A DNA stretch of 64,000 nucleotides from Halomarina oriensis (lineage in GTDB: Archaea > Halobacteriota > Halobacteria > Halobacteriales > Haloarculaceae): NCBI RefSeq assembly GCF_009791395.1, contig NZ_WSZK01000026.1, forward strand, positions 1 through 64,000, written 5' to 3'. The first letter of the stretch is position 1. Every line of letters begins with the position of its first letter. The notes beneath the pieces are model-generated. The model worked only from the letters and a program-made list of their open reading frames with translations, ran no database searches and was not told where the DNA came from. Made by a program: the position numbers and the translations under genes. Below are positions 17,967-27,177 of the stretch, one piece after another.

Positions 17967-18920
17967 TCAGGGTTCGACGACGAGTTTCCCGAGGAACGAC
18001 TCCTCCATCACCGTCCGGTGGGCGTCGGCCGTCTCCGCCAGCGGGAACGTCTCTGCGACTTCGGGGACGACCTCACCCGCGACGACGAGGTGGCCCAGTC
18101 GGTCGAGAATCGGCCCGTACGCCTCGACGTTGAACATCGACATCACCTGGAAGTCGAGGTCCTTCGACTTCGCCGGCCCCAGCGGGATGCGGGCCTCGTC
18201 GCTCGTGTTGCCGATGCCGACGATGCGCGCGCCGTGGGCGGCGACTCGCGCGTCGAGCGGGAAGTACTCGTCCATGAACGTGTCGAGAATCACGTCGGGC
18301 GCGCCGGCCTCCGCGATGGCCGATTCGAGGTCCTCGCGGTGGTAGTCGAGGACGACGTCCGCCCCCAGATCCCGGAGGTGGTCGTGGTACTGCTCGCTGG
18401 CGGTCGCCACGACCCGTGCGCCCGTCGCCTCGGCGAGTTGGACGGCGACGTGACCGACGCCGCCGCTCGCACCGTGGACCAGACACGTCTCGGCGGGTTC
18501 GAGGTCGGCGTACCCGACGAGCGCCCGCCACGCGGTGACGCCGACGAGTGCGACGGCCGCCCCCTCGTTGAACGACACGTCGTCGGGCAGCACCGCGACG
18601 TGGTCGACGGGGGCGACGACCTGTTCGGCGTGACTCCCCTGGACGGTCCGGCCGAGGCCGGTTCCGAACACCCGGTCGCCGACCGTGAACGCCTCCACAC
18701 CGGGACCGACCGCACCGACGACGCCCGCGAGGTCCGACCCGGGAGTCCACGGGAGTTCGGGGACGGGGTACGCGCCGGTCCGGAAGTAGGTGTCGACGGG
18801 GTTGACGCCGGCGGCGTGGACGTCGACGAGGACCTCGCCCTGGCCGGGGTCCGGCGGGTCGACGTCGTCGACCTGTAGTACGTCGGGACCACCAGTCTCG
18901 TGGTAACGAACTGCGTGCAT
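17967..18920 (-). CDS. NADPH:quinone reductase / zinc-less MDR oxidoreductase
   Basis: 317 residues of the medium-chain dehydrogenase/reductase fold: MHAVRYHETGGPDVLQ, a GroES-like N-terminal half with GVNPVDTYFRTGAYP and GSDLAGVV, and the Rossmann motif VHGASGGVGHVAVQLAEATGA. Catalytic and structural zinc cysteines are absent, as in the quinone oxidoreductase (Qor) branch. It should reduce quinones or activated alkenes with NADPH in the cytoplasm. Start ATG 18920; the upstream extension overlaps the divergent zinc-ribbon gene. Confidence 0.9.
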   Translation of the reverse strand: MHAVRYHETGGPDVLQVDDVDPPDPGQGEVLVDVHAAGVNPVDTYFRTGAYPVPELPWTPGSDLAGVVGAVGPGVEAFTVGDRVFGTGLGRTVQGSHAEQVVAPVDHVAVLPDDVSFNEGAAVALVGVTAWRALVGYADLEPAETCLVHGASGGVGHVAVQLAEATGARVVATASEQYHDHLRDLGADVVLDYHREDLESAIAEAGAPDVILDTFMDEYFPLDARVAAHGARIVGIGNTSDEARIPLGPAKSKDLDFQVMSMFNVEAYGPILDRLGHLVVAGEVVPEVAETFPLAETADAHRTVMEESFLGKLVVEP

Positions 18921-19005
18921 ACCGGGAGGTCGTCGCCCCGTGGCAAAAGCGTAGGTGGCGCGAGTGAGGTCAACAGTTTTTGCCCGAGGGCGACGAGCGT
19001 GTCGC

Positions 19006-19221
19006 ATGGCCCCTCCAGTGGACCGACGCTGTCCGGACTGTGGCGTGACGCTCGAATCGATGACGGTGCGGACCGACGATGGGTTCACCGTCCGCGTCGT
19101 CTCCGACGAGAACCGCGAGGGACTCCTCGGGAGCCTCGGTGTCAAGGAGAAACACCCCCTCGGTGCGGCGGTCTGCCCGGAGTGCGGACTGGCGCGCATG
19201 TACGCCGACCTCGACGACTGA
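19006..19221 (+). CDS. small zinc-ribbon protein
   Basis: 71 residues: MAPPVDRRCPDCGVTLESMT, a middle with REGLLGSLGVKEK, and AVCPECGLARMYADLDD. Two C-x-x-C knuckles (C9/C12 and the CPEC near residue 58) make a treble or ribbon zinc site with the cysteine pairs far apart. Haloarchaeal genomes carry many such proteins of unknown role, probably nucleic-acid or protein-interaction modules. Divergent from the quinone reductase; the 134 nt after it contain no gene. Confidence 0.75.
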   Translation: MAPPVDRRCPDCGVTLESMTVRTDDGFTVRVVSDENREGLLGSLGVKEKHPLGAAVCPECGLARMYADLDD

Positions 19222-19355
19222 CGAGTTCGTCCCCGGACAGGTCCGGAGACGAGTCAGTCGCCCGATAGGTTCACGTCGTTGGGTACCGACTCTCACGACG
19301 AGTCGGGGTGTGACGAGCGGCCGCGCCCACCGTCGCGCTTCCGTCGAGGTGCAAC

Positions 19356-19961
19356 ATGAGTCAACAGCAGTTACCGGAGGAGTGGTTCGTCAGGGATCGG
19401 CGGGTGAACGCGGTTATCGCGTGGTTCTTCACGGTACTGATGGTGCTCGGAACGGTCGTCTACCTCCTGGAGGGACTGTTGGTCGACACGGTACTGGCGG
19501 CGGCGACGGCCGCGGTGGCGCTCGTCCCGCCGCTGGTCTACCGGTCGTGGAAGCGGACCGTCCCGTGGTTCTTGCTGTTCGTCGCCACGATACCGGTGGG
19601 GGCCGGCGCGTACGGGCCGACGTTCCTCGGGGACGTCGTCGACGGTGTCGGGATAGCGACGCTCGCGTTGCTCGCCATCGTGGCGCTCCAGTCGACGACG
19701 GCCCTCAGGATGACGCCCAACGTCGCCGTCGGGTTCGTCGTCGTCACGACGCTCGCGTTCACGGGGTTCTGGGCGCTCGGGTCGGCCGCCTCCGCACGGT
19801 TCCTCGGAACGACGTTCCTGGAGACGAACGACGAGTTGATGACCGTCTTCACCGCCGCACTGCTGGCGAGTCTCGTCGCTGGCGGCGTCTTCCGGTGGTA
19901 CTTCCGCCGGAAACTCCGTGCGACACTGGACGCCGAGGGTATCGAGGGGGTCGCGGCATGA
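19356..19961 (+). CDS. polytopic membrane protein of unknown function
   Basis: 201 residues with about six hydrophobic helices (for example VIAWFFTVLMVLGTVVYLL, VPWFLLFVATIPVGAGAYG and MTVFTAALLASLVAGGVF) and a basic cytoplasmic tail (RWYFRRKLRATL). Start MSQQQLPEEWFVRDRRVN. Its stop overlaps the ATG of the following membrane protein gene by 4 nt, so the two are translationally coupled and may form a complex. No catalytic motif recognised. Confidence 0.72.
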   Translation: MSQQQLPEEWFVRDRRVNAVIAWFFTVLMVLGTVVYLLEGLLVDTVLAAATAAVALVPPLVYRSWKRTVPWFLLFVATIPVGAGAYGPTFLGDVVDGVGIATLALLAIVALQSTTALRMTPNVAVGFVVVTTLAFTGFWALGSAASARFLGTTFLETNDELMTVFTAALLASLVAGGVFRWYFRRKLRATLDAEGIEGVAA

Positions 19962-20644
19962 GCGAACGCACCCCCAGCACCGAGGCGGCCCGACGACGTC
20001 GGCTCTCACCGGCCCGTGAGAGCGCACTCGTCCGCGTCCTCCAGGTGCTCATCGCCGGGATGTTCCTCGTCGGCCTCCTGACGGGCAACGGCGGCGTCGC
20101 GGTCAACGCCGGCGTCGGCTTGCTCGTGACGTTCCTCCCGAACCTGCTGGCACGACGGTTCGACCTGACGCTCGGGGTCGGTCTCGTCCTCTGGATTACG
20201 GCGGCGATGTTCCTCCACGCGCTGGGGACGCTGGCGATTCCCGGCATCGACTTCACGCTCTACGCCGGGACCTGGTGGTGGGACCACCTGACCCACGCGA
20301 TGTCCTCGTCGCTGGTCGCCGGGGCCGCCCTGGCGACGCTGCTGGCACTCCAGCAGTACTCGACGGCCATCCGGTTGCCGCCACGGTTCATGTTCCTCGC
20401 CATCCTGCTGTTCGTGATGGCGTTCGGCGTCGTCTGGGAACTGCTGGAGTTCTACATCGGTGTCGTCTCGTCGCTGTTGGGGGCGAACGAGGTGCTCACG
20501 CAGTACGGCCTGGGCGACACGGTCCTCGACCTGTTCTACAACACGATGGGCGGACTCGTCGTCGCCGCGCTGGGCGCGTCACGGCTGTCGAGCGTCTCGA
20601 CGCAGTTGGCCGACCGGATGCGGACACGCTCGTCCGGGCAGTAG
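19958..20644 (+). CDS. polytopic membrane protein (DUF2238/YjdF-like pattern)
   Basis: 228 residues beginning MSERTPSTEAARRRRLSP. Five to six helices; conserved polar residues lie in WWWDHLTHAMSSSLVAG, FGVVWELLEFYIG and GDTVLDLFYNTMGGLVVA. The order D-x-x-x-H, E-x-x-E and D-x-x-x-D within helices resembles DUF2238/YjdF-type inner-membrane proteins and could form an intramembrane metal or proton site. Overlaps the previous gene by 4 nt. The best comparison is by pattern only, so the family is tentative. Confidence 0.72.
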   Translation: MSERTPSTEAARRRRLSPARESALVRVLQVLIAGMFLVGLLTGNGGVAVNAGVGLLVTFLPNLLARRFDLTLGVGLVLWITAAMFLHALGTLAIPGIDFTLYAGTWWWDHLTHAMSSSLVAGAALATLLALQQYSTAIRLPPRFMFLAILLFVMAFGVVWELLEFYIGVVSSLLGANEVLTQYGLGDTVLDLFYNTMGGLVVAALGASRLSSVSTQLADRMRTRSSGQ

Positions 20645-20714
20645 CCAAGCGGTTTCTCTCGGATGGTGACGAACCCTGCCAGGAGGTCGTATCGTGCGCT
20701 CGTCCCCAGGACCG

Positions 20715-21127
20715 TCAGCGTTCGGCAGGTCGGTCGACGCCGGTGAACTCGGCGAGGCCGACGACGAACACGCGCCGGCGGTTGCGACCCAGAGGCCGGC
20801 CGCGACCACGACGACACTATCCACTTCCGGGGCTCCGTCGAGGAGGTCCAACACCGGGAGTCCCAACAGGTACATCTCGTAGCGTATCGACACGCTCAGG
20901 AGCATGAACGCGAGTCCCCGTCCAGGGCCTTCGATGCTGGCCTCGTTCGACAGCGACGGTGAGAACAGTCGTTTTCCCACGACGCCGACGAGGAGGGTGA
21001 GCCCCAGTGCGGTGAAGAGCCACCAGGCCGCTGCCGGAGTACCGGCGACGAACAGTACCGCACCGACCGAGAGGAGCGCCACGCCGACCACGAGCGAGAA
21101 CTCCGAGAACGGCTGTTTCTCGGTCAC
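20715..21127 (-). pseudogene. membrane protein gene with probable 1-nt frameshift
   Basis: A GTG-started frame (21127, MTEKQPFSEFSLVVGVALLS) encodes about four hydrophobic helices up to VVVVAAGLW, then becomes Ser/Pro-rich and runs on antisense to the neighbouring gene as far as 20579. If one G is added to the GGG run at 20788-20790 (CCC on the plus strand), the frame instead continues LWGRNRRRVFVVGLAEFTGVDRPAER and stops at 20715, giving a natural 137-residue protein that ends 70 nt before the convergent gene's stop. I therefore mark it as frameshifted: an assembly indel or a recently damaged gene. Function unknown. Confidence 0.6.
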
Positions 21128-21232
21128 GGGTCCGGTTGATGGGTTTCGTCATCAGTCTACCGCGGTGGCGAACTCGGGAGCAGGGCCGTCGTGAGGCCAC
21201 GGGGAGACGCGAACCATACCGGAACCGTCGGG

Positions 21233-21238
21233 ATTTAA
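21233..21238 (+). promoter_or_regulatory. TATA-like box for sucCD
   Basis: ATTTAA (within GGATTTAAGC) lies 27-32 nt before the sucC ATG, suggesting a very short or absent 5' leader. Confidence 0.6.
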
Positions 21239-21264
21239 GCGGGGTCCGAACGCGCCTACAGGCG

Positions 21265-22419
21265 ATGAAACTCCACGAGTATCAGGCGAAGCAGGTCTTC
21301 GCCGACGCGGGGCTTCCGGTACCCGATTCGGAACTCGCCGCGAGCGTCGACGAGGTCGTCGAGGCGGCCGACCGCGTGGGTTACCCGGTCGCCATCAAGG
21401 CGCAGGTACAGGTCGGCGGCCGGGGGAAGGCCGGCGGTATCGAACTCGTCGACTCCGAGGAGGAGGCACGCGAGGCCGCAGACCGCATCCTCGGCATGGA
21501 CCTCAAGGGCCTGCACGTCGACCGCGTGCTCGTCGAGGCGGCCGTCGACTTCGTCAACGAACTCTACGTCGGCGTCACGATGGACCGCAACGAGGGCAAA
21601 CCGGTCGCCATGGTCTCGACGAAAGGCGGCGTCGACATCGAGTCGGTCGCCGAGGAGACGCCCGAGGCCATCTCGCGCGTCCACGTCGACCCGTCGTTCG
21701 GGATGCACCCGTTCCAGGCGCGCAAGGCCGTCTACGACGCCGGCGTCGAGCGCGACGTGGCGATGGACGTCGCGAGCGTCCTGACGACGCTGTATCAGCT
21801 CTGGGACGACAAGGACTCGACGGACATCGAGGTCAACCCGGTGATGATCACGAGCGACCGCGAGGTCGTCTGTGCGGACGCCGTGATGAACATCGACGAC
21901 GACGCGCTGTTCCGCCACGCCGACCTGCGGGAGATGGAAGAGGAGGGCGACACCGCTCAGGACGACCTCGAAGCGAAGGCCGACGAGTACGGCTTCGACT
22001 ACGTCCGACTCTCGGGCAACACGGGTATCATCGGCAACGGCGCGGGCCTCGTCATGACGACGCTGGACCTCGTCGACTATTATGGAGGAGAGCCCGCCAA
22101 CTTCCTCGACATCGGGGGCGGCGCGAAGGCGTCCCGTGTCGCGAACGCACTGGACATGGTGTTCTCCGACGAGAACGTCGACAGTGTCGTGTTCAACATC
22201 TTCGGCGGCATCACCCGTGGTGACGAGGTGGCGAAGGGTATCAACGAAGCGCTCGAATCGTTCGACGAGATTCCCAAACCCGTCGTCGTCCGTCTCGCCG
22301 GGACGAACGCCGAGGAGGGAATGGAGATCCTGAACACCGACCTCGTGACGGTCGAGAAGACGCTGGAGGACGCCGTCCAGCGCGCCGTCGAGTACGCGGA
22401 CACGGAGGCAGACAAATGA
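21265..22419 (+). CDS. sucC: succinate-CoA ligase (ADP-forming) beta subunit
   Basis: 384 residues starting [20 protein letters not shown], the invariant SucC N-terminus. The ATP-grasp domain includes [17 protein letters not shown] and DIEVNPVMI; the CoA-ligase domain has [20 protein letters not shown] and [14 protein letters not shown]. With SucD it interconverts succinyl-CoA and succinate with formation of a nucleoside triphosphate in the TCA cycle. The last codons overlap the sucD ATG by 4 nt (ATGA). Confidence 0.97.
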   Translation: MKLHEYQAKQVFADAGLPVPDSELAASVDEVVEAADRVGYPVAIKAQVQVGGRGKAGGIELVDSEEEAREAADRILGMDLKGLHVDRVLVEAAVDFVNELYVGVTMDRNEGKPVAMVSTKGGVDIESVAEETPEAISRVHVDPSFGMHPFQARKAVYDAGVERDVAMDVASVLTTLYQLWDDKDSTDIEVNPVMITSDREVVCADAVMNIDDDALFRHADLREMEEEGDTAQDDLEAKADEYGFDYVRLSGNTGIIGNGAGLVMTTLDLVDYYGGEPANFLDIGGGAKASRVANALDMVFSDENVDSVVFNIFGGITRGDEVAKGINEALESFDEIPKPVVVRLAGTNAEEGMEILNTDLVTVEKTLEDAVQRAVEYADTEADK

Positions 22420-23285
22420 GCATTCTCGTAGACGACGACACGCGCGTAGTGGTACAGGGCATCACCGGTGGGGAAGGCAAGTTCCACACCCAGCAGATGG
22501 TCGACTACGGGACGAACGTCGTCGCCGGTGCGGTCCCCGGCAAGGGCGGGCAGGAGGTCGACGGCATCCCGGTCTACGACACGGTCTCGACCGCCGTCGA
22601 CGAGGAGGACGCCGACGCGAGCGTCGTCTTCGTCCCGCCGGCGTTCGCATCCGACGCAATGTTCGAGGCGCTCGACACGGACCTCGACCTCGTCGTCGCC
22701 ATCACCGAGGGCGTCCCCCAGCAGGACATGGCGCGGGTCTACAAGCGCCTCTCGGAGACCGACACGCACCTCGTCGGTCCCAACTGCCCCGGTCTCATCA
22801 CGCCCGGCGAGGCGAAACTCGGCATCCTGCCGGGCAACATCTTCTCGTCGGGCAACGTCGGTCTCGTCTCCCGCTCGGGGACGCTGACCTACCAGGTCGT
22901 CGACAGTCTCACCCAGCGCGGTATCGGTCAGACCACCGCCGTCGGTATCGGTGGCGACCCCATCATCGGGACGGACTTCGTCGACGCCCTCGGCCTGTTC
23001 GAGGACGACCCCGACACCGACGCCGTCGTGATGTGCGGTGAGATCGGTGGCGAGGACGAGGAGGAGGCCGCCGCGTTCATCGGCGAACACATGGACACGC
23101 CCGTCGCCGGCTTCATCGCCGGTCGAACGGCACCCCCCGGAAAGCGCATGGGCCACGCGGGCGCTATCGTCTCCGGCAGCGGAACCGGGACGGCGGAGTC
23201 GAAGATTTCGGCACTACAGGACGCGGGCGTCCCCGTCGGCGACACCCCCGAGGAGGTCGCCGACAACGTCGAAGACCTGCTCTGA
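22416..23285 (+). CDS. sucD: succinate-CoA ligase (ADP-forming) alpha subunit
   Basis: 289 residues. The CoA-binding Rossmann domain starts [43 protein letters not shown] and [14 protein letters not shown] follow. The phosphohistidine loop is [19 protein letters not shown] near residue 243. It carries the phosphohistidine intermediate of the SucCD complex. Second gene of a two-gene operon and of standard length. Confidence 0.97.
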   Translation: MSILVDDDTRVVVQGITGGEGKFHTQQMVDYGTNVVAGAVPGKGGQEVDGIPVYDTVSTAVDEEDADASVVFVPPAFASDAMFEALDTDLDLVVAITEGVPQQDMARVYKRLSETDTHLVGPNCPGLITPGEAKLGILPGNIFSSGNVGLVSRSGTLTYQVVDSLTQRGIGQTTAVGIGGDPIIGTDFVDALGLFEDDPDTDAVVMCGEIGGEDEEEAAAFIGEHMDTPVAGFIAGRTAPPGKRMGHAGAIVSGSGTGTAESKISALQDAGVPVGDTPEEVADNVEDLL

Positions 23286-23327
23286 GCGGGCGTCGCAGCT
23301 CTCACGTTCTGCCGTTCTCGCGGGTCG

Positions 23328-24356
23328 TCACTCGAACGTAATCATCCCCTTCACCACCGCTGGCTCCTGCGCTCGCTGGAACGCATCGTCTACGTCGTCC
23401 AGCCCCATCTCGAAGTCGACCAACCCGCCCACGTCCACGGCACCGTCCGCGAGCAGGTCGATGGCGGCCGGGTAGGTGTTCTCGTAGCGGAACGACCCAC
23501 GCACGTCGAGTTCGTTGTCCACCACGTCCAGCACGTCGAACGGAACCGTCGCCTCGCTGGCGAGGCCGACGAGGACGACGACGCCCCCGCGTCGAACCAC
23601 GTCGAGCGTCGAGCGAATCGACGGTTCCGCGCCGGAGGCCTCGATTACCACGTCTACCCCCTCACCGTCGGTGCACTCCGTGACGACCGGTTCGAGGTCC
23701 GCCTCGGCGACGTTCACGGTGCGGTCGGCCCCACGCTCGTCGGCGAACGCGAGTTTCTCGTCGACGACGTCGGTGACGAGCACGTCCGTCGCACCCGCCG
23801 CTCGTGCTGCGGCGAGCACCAGCAGCCCGATAGGACCCGCACCGGCGACGAGGACGGTGTCACCCGTCTCGACCTCACCACGCCGACAGGCGTGGATGCC
23901 CACCGAGAGCGGTTCGCAGAGCGCCCCCTCGGTGGTCGAGACGTGGTCGGGCAGTCGGTACGTGAAGTCGGCGGGCCACGCGACGAACTCGGCGAACGCG
24001 CCGTCGTGCGGTGGTGTCGCCATGAACGTCACGTCGGGACAGAGGTTGTACTCGCCGCGCTTGCAGTGCGCACAGCGCCGACAGGGGACTCCCGGTTCGA
24101 GGGCGACCCGGTCGCCGGCTTCGAGCGAGGTGACGTCGTCGCCCACCGCGACCACCTCACCGGCCGCTTCGTGACCGAGGACGAGCGGTTCCTCGACGAC
24201 GTAGTCGCCGATGCGGCCGTGTTCGTAGTAGTGGACGTCCGACCCGCAGATGCCGACGTCGCCGATGGCGACGAGCACCTCGTCTACGGCCGGGTCGGGC
24301 CGCGGACGGTCTTCGAGTCGGAACTCGTGTGGTTCGGTGAGGACGGCAGCGCGCAT
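23328..24356 (-). CDS. zinc-dependent medium-chain polyol/alcohol dehydrogenase
   Basis: 342 residues from ATG 24356 (MRAAVLTEPHEFRLEDRP). Catalytic zinc ligands C37 (GICGSD), H62 and E63 (GHEAAGE); structural zinc cysteines C92, C95, C98 and C106 (PCRRCAHCKRGEYNLC). The Rossmann loop is GAGPIGLLVLAAARAAGA, with an acidic residue after strand 2 (VTDVVDEK) that favours NAD+. Closest in pattern to sorbitol/xylitol dehydrogenases; the substrate remains open. Divergent from the SDR gene across 67 nt. Confidence 0.92.
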   Translation of the reverse strand: MRAAVLTEPHEFRLEDRPRPDPAVDEVLVAIGDVGICGSDVHYYEHGRIGDYVVEEPLVLGHEAAGEVVAVGDDVTSLEAGDRVALEPGVPCRRCAHCKRGEYNLCPDVTFMATPPHDGAFAEFVAWPADFTYRLPDHVSTTEGALCEPLSVGIHACRRGEVETGDTVLVAGAGPIGLLVLAAARAAGATDVLVTDVVDEKLAFADERGADRTVNVAEADLEPVVTECTDGEGVDVVIEASGAEPSIRSTLDVVRRGGVVVLVGLASEATVPFDVLDVVDNELDVRGSFRYENTYPAAIDLLADGAVDVGGLVDFEMGLDDVDDAFQRAQEPAVVKGMITFE

Positions 24357-24423
24357 GGTCGGGACTCGCGGGCCACCCACAAAAGCCCGAACGTGTTATC
24401 ACGGCACGCTCTGTCACTGGACC

Positions 24424-25203
24424 ATGACCGTTCTCGACAGGTTCAGACTCGACGGGCAGACGGCCATCGTCACCGGCGGGAACCGCGGTATCGGCCGAGC
24501 CATCGCGCAGGCACTCGCCGAGGCGGGCGCGGACATCGTGGTCGCCAACCGGGACGTCGAGTCGGGTGAGGAAACGGCCACCGAAATCGCCGAGGAGACG
24601 GGTGTCGAGACGCTCGCCGTCGAGGTGGACGTGGCCGACGAGGAGAGCGTCGAGTCGATGGTCGCCGCCGTCGTCGAGGCGTTCGACAGTATCGACGTAC
24701 TCGTCAACAACGCGGGTATCGTCGTCCACGAGGCGGCGGAGACGATGACCGTCGAGGAGTGGGACTCGGTGGTCGACGTCAACCTCCGCGGGGCGTTCTG
24801 CTGCTCGAAACACGTCGGCCGCGAGATGATAGAGTCGGGCGGTGGGACCATCCTCAGCGTCTCCTCGATGTCGGCGCTCGTCGCCAACTACCCGCAGCGA
24901 CAGGTCGCGTACAACGCCTCGAAGGGCGGTGTCGAGGCGTTCACGCGCCAACTGGCCTCCGAGTGGGCCGAACACGACATCCGCGTCAACACCGTGGCAC
25001 CGGGGTACGTCCGGACGGACAACACCGACCAGGCCGACGCGGTGGACCCGAACATCGACGAGGTGTGGAGCGACGAGATGCTGATGGACGACATCGCCGG
25101 GCCGGAGGACGTCGCCCCCGTGGCGCTGTTTCTCGTCAGCGACGCCTCGCGGTACATGACGGGGGCGTGTGTCGTCGTCGACGGTGGCTACACCGTTCGG
25201 TGA
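24424..25203 (+). CDS. short-chain dehydrogenase/reductase (SDR)
   Basis: 259 residues. Cofactor motif TGGNRGIG (17-24), NNAG at 95-98, catalytic serine near 147-148 (SVSSMSA), Y163 and K167 (VAYNASKGG), and the PGYVRTD loop: a complete classical SDR. Substrate unknown, but proteins of this group often act as glucose, gluconate or 3-oxoacyl reductases. Divergent from the zinc polyol dehydrogenase, so the two oxidoreductases may share control and serve one sugar or polyol route. Followed by a P450 with its own TATA box. Confidence 0.92.
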   Translation: MTVLDRFRLDGQTAIVTGGNRGIGRAIAQALAEAGADIVVANRDVESGEETATEIAEETGVETLAVEVDVADEESVESMVAAVVEAFDSIDVLVNNAGIVVHEAAETMTVEEWDSVVDVNLRGAFCCSKHVGREMIESGGGTILSVSSMSALVANYPQRQVAYNASKGGVEAFTRQLASEWAEHDIRVNTVAPGYVRTDNTDQADAVDPNIDEVWSDEMLMDDIAGPEDVAPVALFLVSDASRYMTGACVVVDGGYTVR

Positions 25204-25275
25204 GCGCAGACCGGCGGACGTCCCCACCATCCGTCCCCACCGAAACCACACTACCGAACCCCGACCGAACCAACC

Positions 25276-25281
25276 CTTATC
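25276..25281 (+). promoter_or_regulatory. TATA-like box for the P450 gene
   Basis: CTTATC, 24-29 nt before the ATG at 25305; spacing fits a leaderless transcript and separates the P450 from the SDR. Confidence 0.55.
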
Positions 25282-25304
25282 GCCCGCTGGACCGTCCTTT
25301 CTCT

Positions 25305-26636
25305 ATGGACACCCAGCCGCCCGGACCGCCGGAACCGCCGGTGGTGGGCAGCACGTTCGACTACGCGCGTGACCCGTTCCGGTTCATGGACGCGGTCCGT
25401 CGCGCGTACCGCGACATCGCCAAATTCCAACTCGGGCCGCTCGATACGTTCATCCTCATGAACCCCGACGACGTCGAGACGGTGCTGATGAACGACGAGG
25501 CGGCGTTCCGGAAGGCGGACTTCCAGGACGACGCGCTGACGGGACTGCTGGGCGACGGCCTCCTCCTCTCGACGGGCGACTACTGGGAACAACAGCGGTC
25601 TATCGCCCAGCCGGCGTTCAACATGGGCCGCATCGCCAGCCTCGTCGAGACGATGGGCGAGAAGACGACGGACGCCCTCGACGACTGGCCGGTCGAAGAG
25701 CCGTTCGACGTCCAACTCCCCCTCGCCCGCCTCACCGTCGACGTCATCGTCGGCGCGATGTTCGGGGTCGACCCCGACGAGGAGACGGTCTACGCCGTCC
25801 AGGACAACCTCGAACCGCTGGGAACTCGGTTCGAACCGGACCCGATTCGCTTCCTGACGCCGGCGTGGGTGCCGACGCCGAGCAACCGCGAGTACAACGA
25901 GTCGCTGGCGACGCTGGAGGGAATCGTCGAGGACCTCATCGACCGGCGTCGCGCGGGCGACGTCGACGGCGAGGACTTCCTCTCGCGGCTCCTCCGGGCC
26001 GAAGCGGCGGGCGACCAGACGACCGAGCAGGTCCGCAACGAGATGATGACGATGCTGCTGGCGGGCCACGACACCACCGCGCTGACGCTCACCTACGCGT
26101 TTCACCAGGTCGGCCAGCTCCCGGACGTGCTCGAACGCCTCCACGAGGAGGTCGATTCGGTCCTCGACGAGGGCGAACTGCCGGGGATGAGCGACCTGCG
26201 TGACCTCTCGTACACCGAACGGGTACTCAAAGAGACGATGCGCGTCCTGCCGCCGGTCTACACGCTGTTCCGACAGTCGAACGTCGACGTGCGACTGAGC
26301 GGGTATCGCGTCCCGGCGGACTCGCTGCTGATGGTCCCCCAGTGGGTGCTCCACCGCCATCCCGACTACTGGGAGGCCCCCGAGAGGTTCGACCCCGAGC
26401 GCTGGACGCCCGAACGGGTCCGCGAACGCCACCCCTACGCGTACTTCCCGTTCGGGGCCGGCCCACGGGCGTGCATCGGCCGGCAGTTCTCGCTGGTCGA
26501 GGCGAAGATCATCATGAGCCTGATACTGCGGCGCTACTCGCCGGAACTGGTGTCGGACCCCGACCTCGAACTGCGACCGTCGCTCACGATGCACCCGCGA
26601 GACCCCGTCGACGTCGTGTTCCACGAGCGCGACTGA
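25305..26636 (+). CDS. cytochrome P450
   Basis: 443 residues. The I-helix oxygen-activation motif AGHDTTALT, the K-helix KETMR (E-x-x-R), PERWTPERV and the haem-binding loop FGAGPRACIGRQFS with the cysteine thiolate C390 are all present, so the enzyme should be functional. No signal or anchor helix: it is soluble. Haloarchaeal P450s of this length resemble the CYP174 group; the substrate (terpenoid, fatty acid or xenobiotic) cannot be deduced. A redox partner is not adjacent, although a [2Fe-2S] ferredoxin gene is 1.1 kb downstream. Start supported by the TATA at 25276. Confidence 0.94.
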   Translation: MDTQPPGPPEPPVVGSTFDYARDPFRFMDAVRRAYRDIAKFQLGPLDTFILMNPDDVETVLMNDEAAFRKADFQDDALTGLLGDGLLLSTGDYWEQQRSIAQPAFNMGRIASLVETMGEKTTDALDDWPVEEPFDVQLPLARLTVDVIVGAMFGVDPDEETVYAVQDNLEPLGTRFEPDPIRFLTPAWVPTPSNREYNESLATLEGIVEDLIDRRRAGDVDGEDFLSRLLRAEAAGDQTTEQVRNEMMTMLLAGHDTTALTLTYAFHQVGQLPDVLERLHEEVDSVLDEGELPGMSDLRDLSYTERVLKETMRVLPPVYTLFRQSNVDVRLSGYRVPADSLLMVPQWVLHRHPDYWEAPERFDPERWTPERVRERHPYAYFPFGAGPRACIGRQFSLVEAKIIMSLILRRYSPELVSDPDLELRPSLTMHPRDPVDVVFHERD

Positions 26637-26757
26637 GCGGCCGACCGCTCGACGCACCCGTCTCCTCGGCGTTCGCGGTGGTCTCCGCCGAGTGGCGGCC
26701 AGTATCTCCGGCAGTTGAGCGACTAAATACGCGGCTGGCGAACCTCTCGAACCGACA

Positions 26758-27147
26758 ATGACCGATTCAGACATCGCCGAGGAAGTCGAAATCGAGGAGA
26801 TAGAGCGAGGCGGCGGGAAGGTGAAAGGCGTCGTCGGCGCGCTGGGTCTGCTGGCGGTCCTGTTCGTCGTGCTCAAGCTTCGTGGCCGGAGCAAGGGGTC
26901 GTCGTCGAGCGACACCGAGGACGCCGTCGAGCGCGTCGACGACGAGGACGAGGACCCCATCGACAGGGTCTCGACGCAGGGCGACGAGGACGACGAGAGC
27001 GACGAGGCGCTCGAAGTGCAGACGTCGAGCGCGAGTCGCGTCGCCAGCGACCGACTGGAGGACCTCGACGTCGTCGACTACCTCGCCATCTTCGCCGCGG
27101 CGCTCCAGGCCGCGCGCGACGAGTACCGCATCCGAACCGAGCGCTGA
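26758..27147 (+). CDS. single-pass membrane protein with acidic tail
   Basis: 129 residues: short acidic N-terminus (MTDSDIAEEVEIEEIERGGG), one hydrophobic helix (VVGALGLLAVLFVVLKL, about 24-40), a basic stop-transfer (RGRSKG), then a low-complexity acidic/serine linker and a C-terminal amphipathic helix (VVDYLAIFAAALQAARDEYRI). A TATA-like CTAAATAC at 26723-26730 supports the start. No family recognised; the ordered C-terminal helix suggests a protein-interaction role. Confidence 0.7.
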   Translation: MTDSDIAEEVEIEEIERGGGKVKGVVGALGLLAVLFVVLKLRGRSKGSSSSDTEDAVERVDDEDEDPIDRVSTQGDEDDESDEALEVQTSSASRVASDRLEDLDVVDYLAIFAAALQAARDEYRIRTER

Positions 27148-27177
27148 GTGGCCGAGCGCGGTCCGTCTCTCTCGCCG

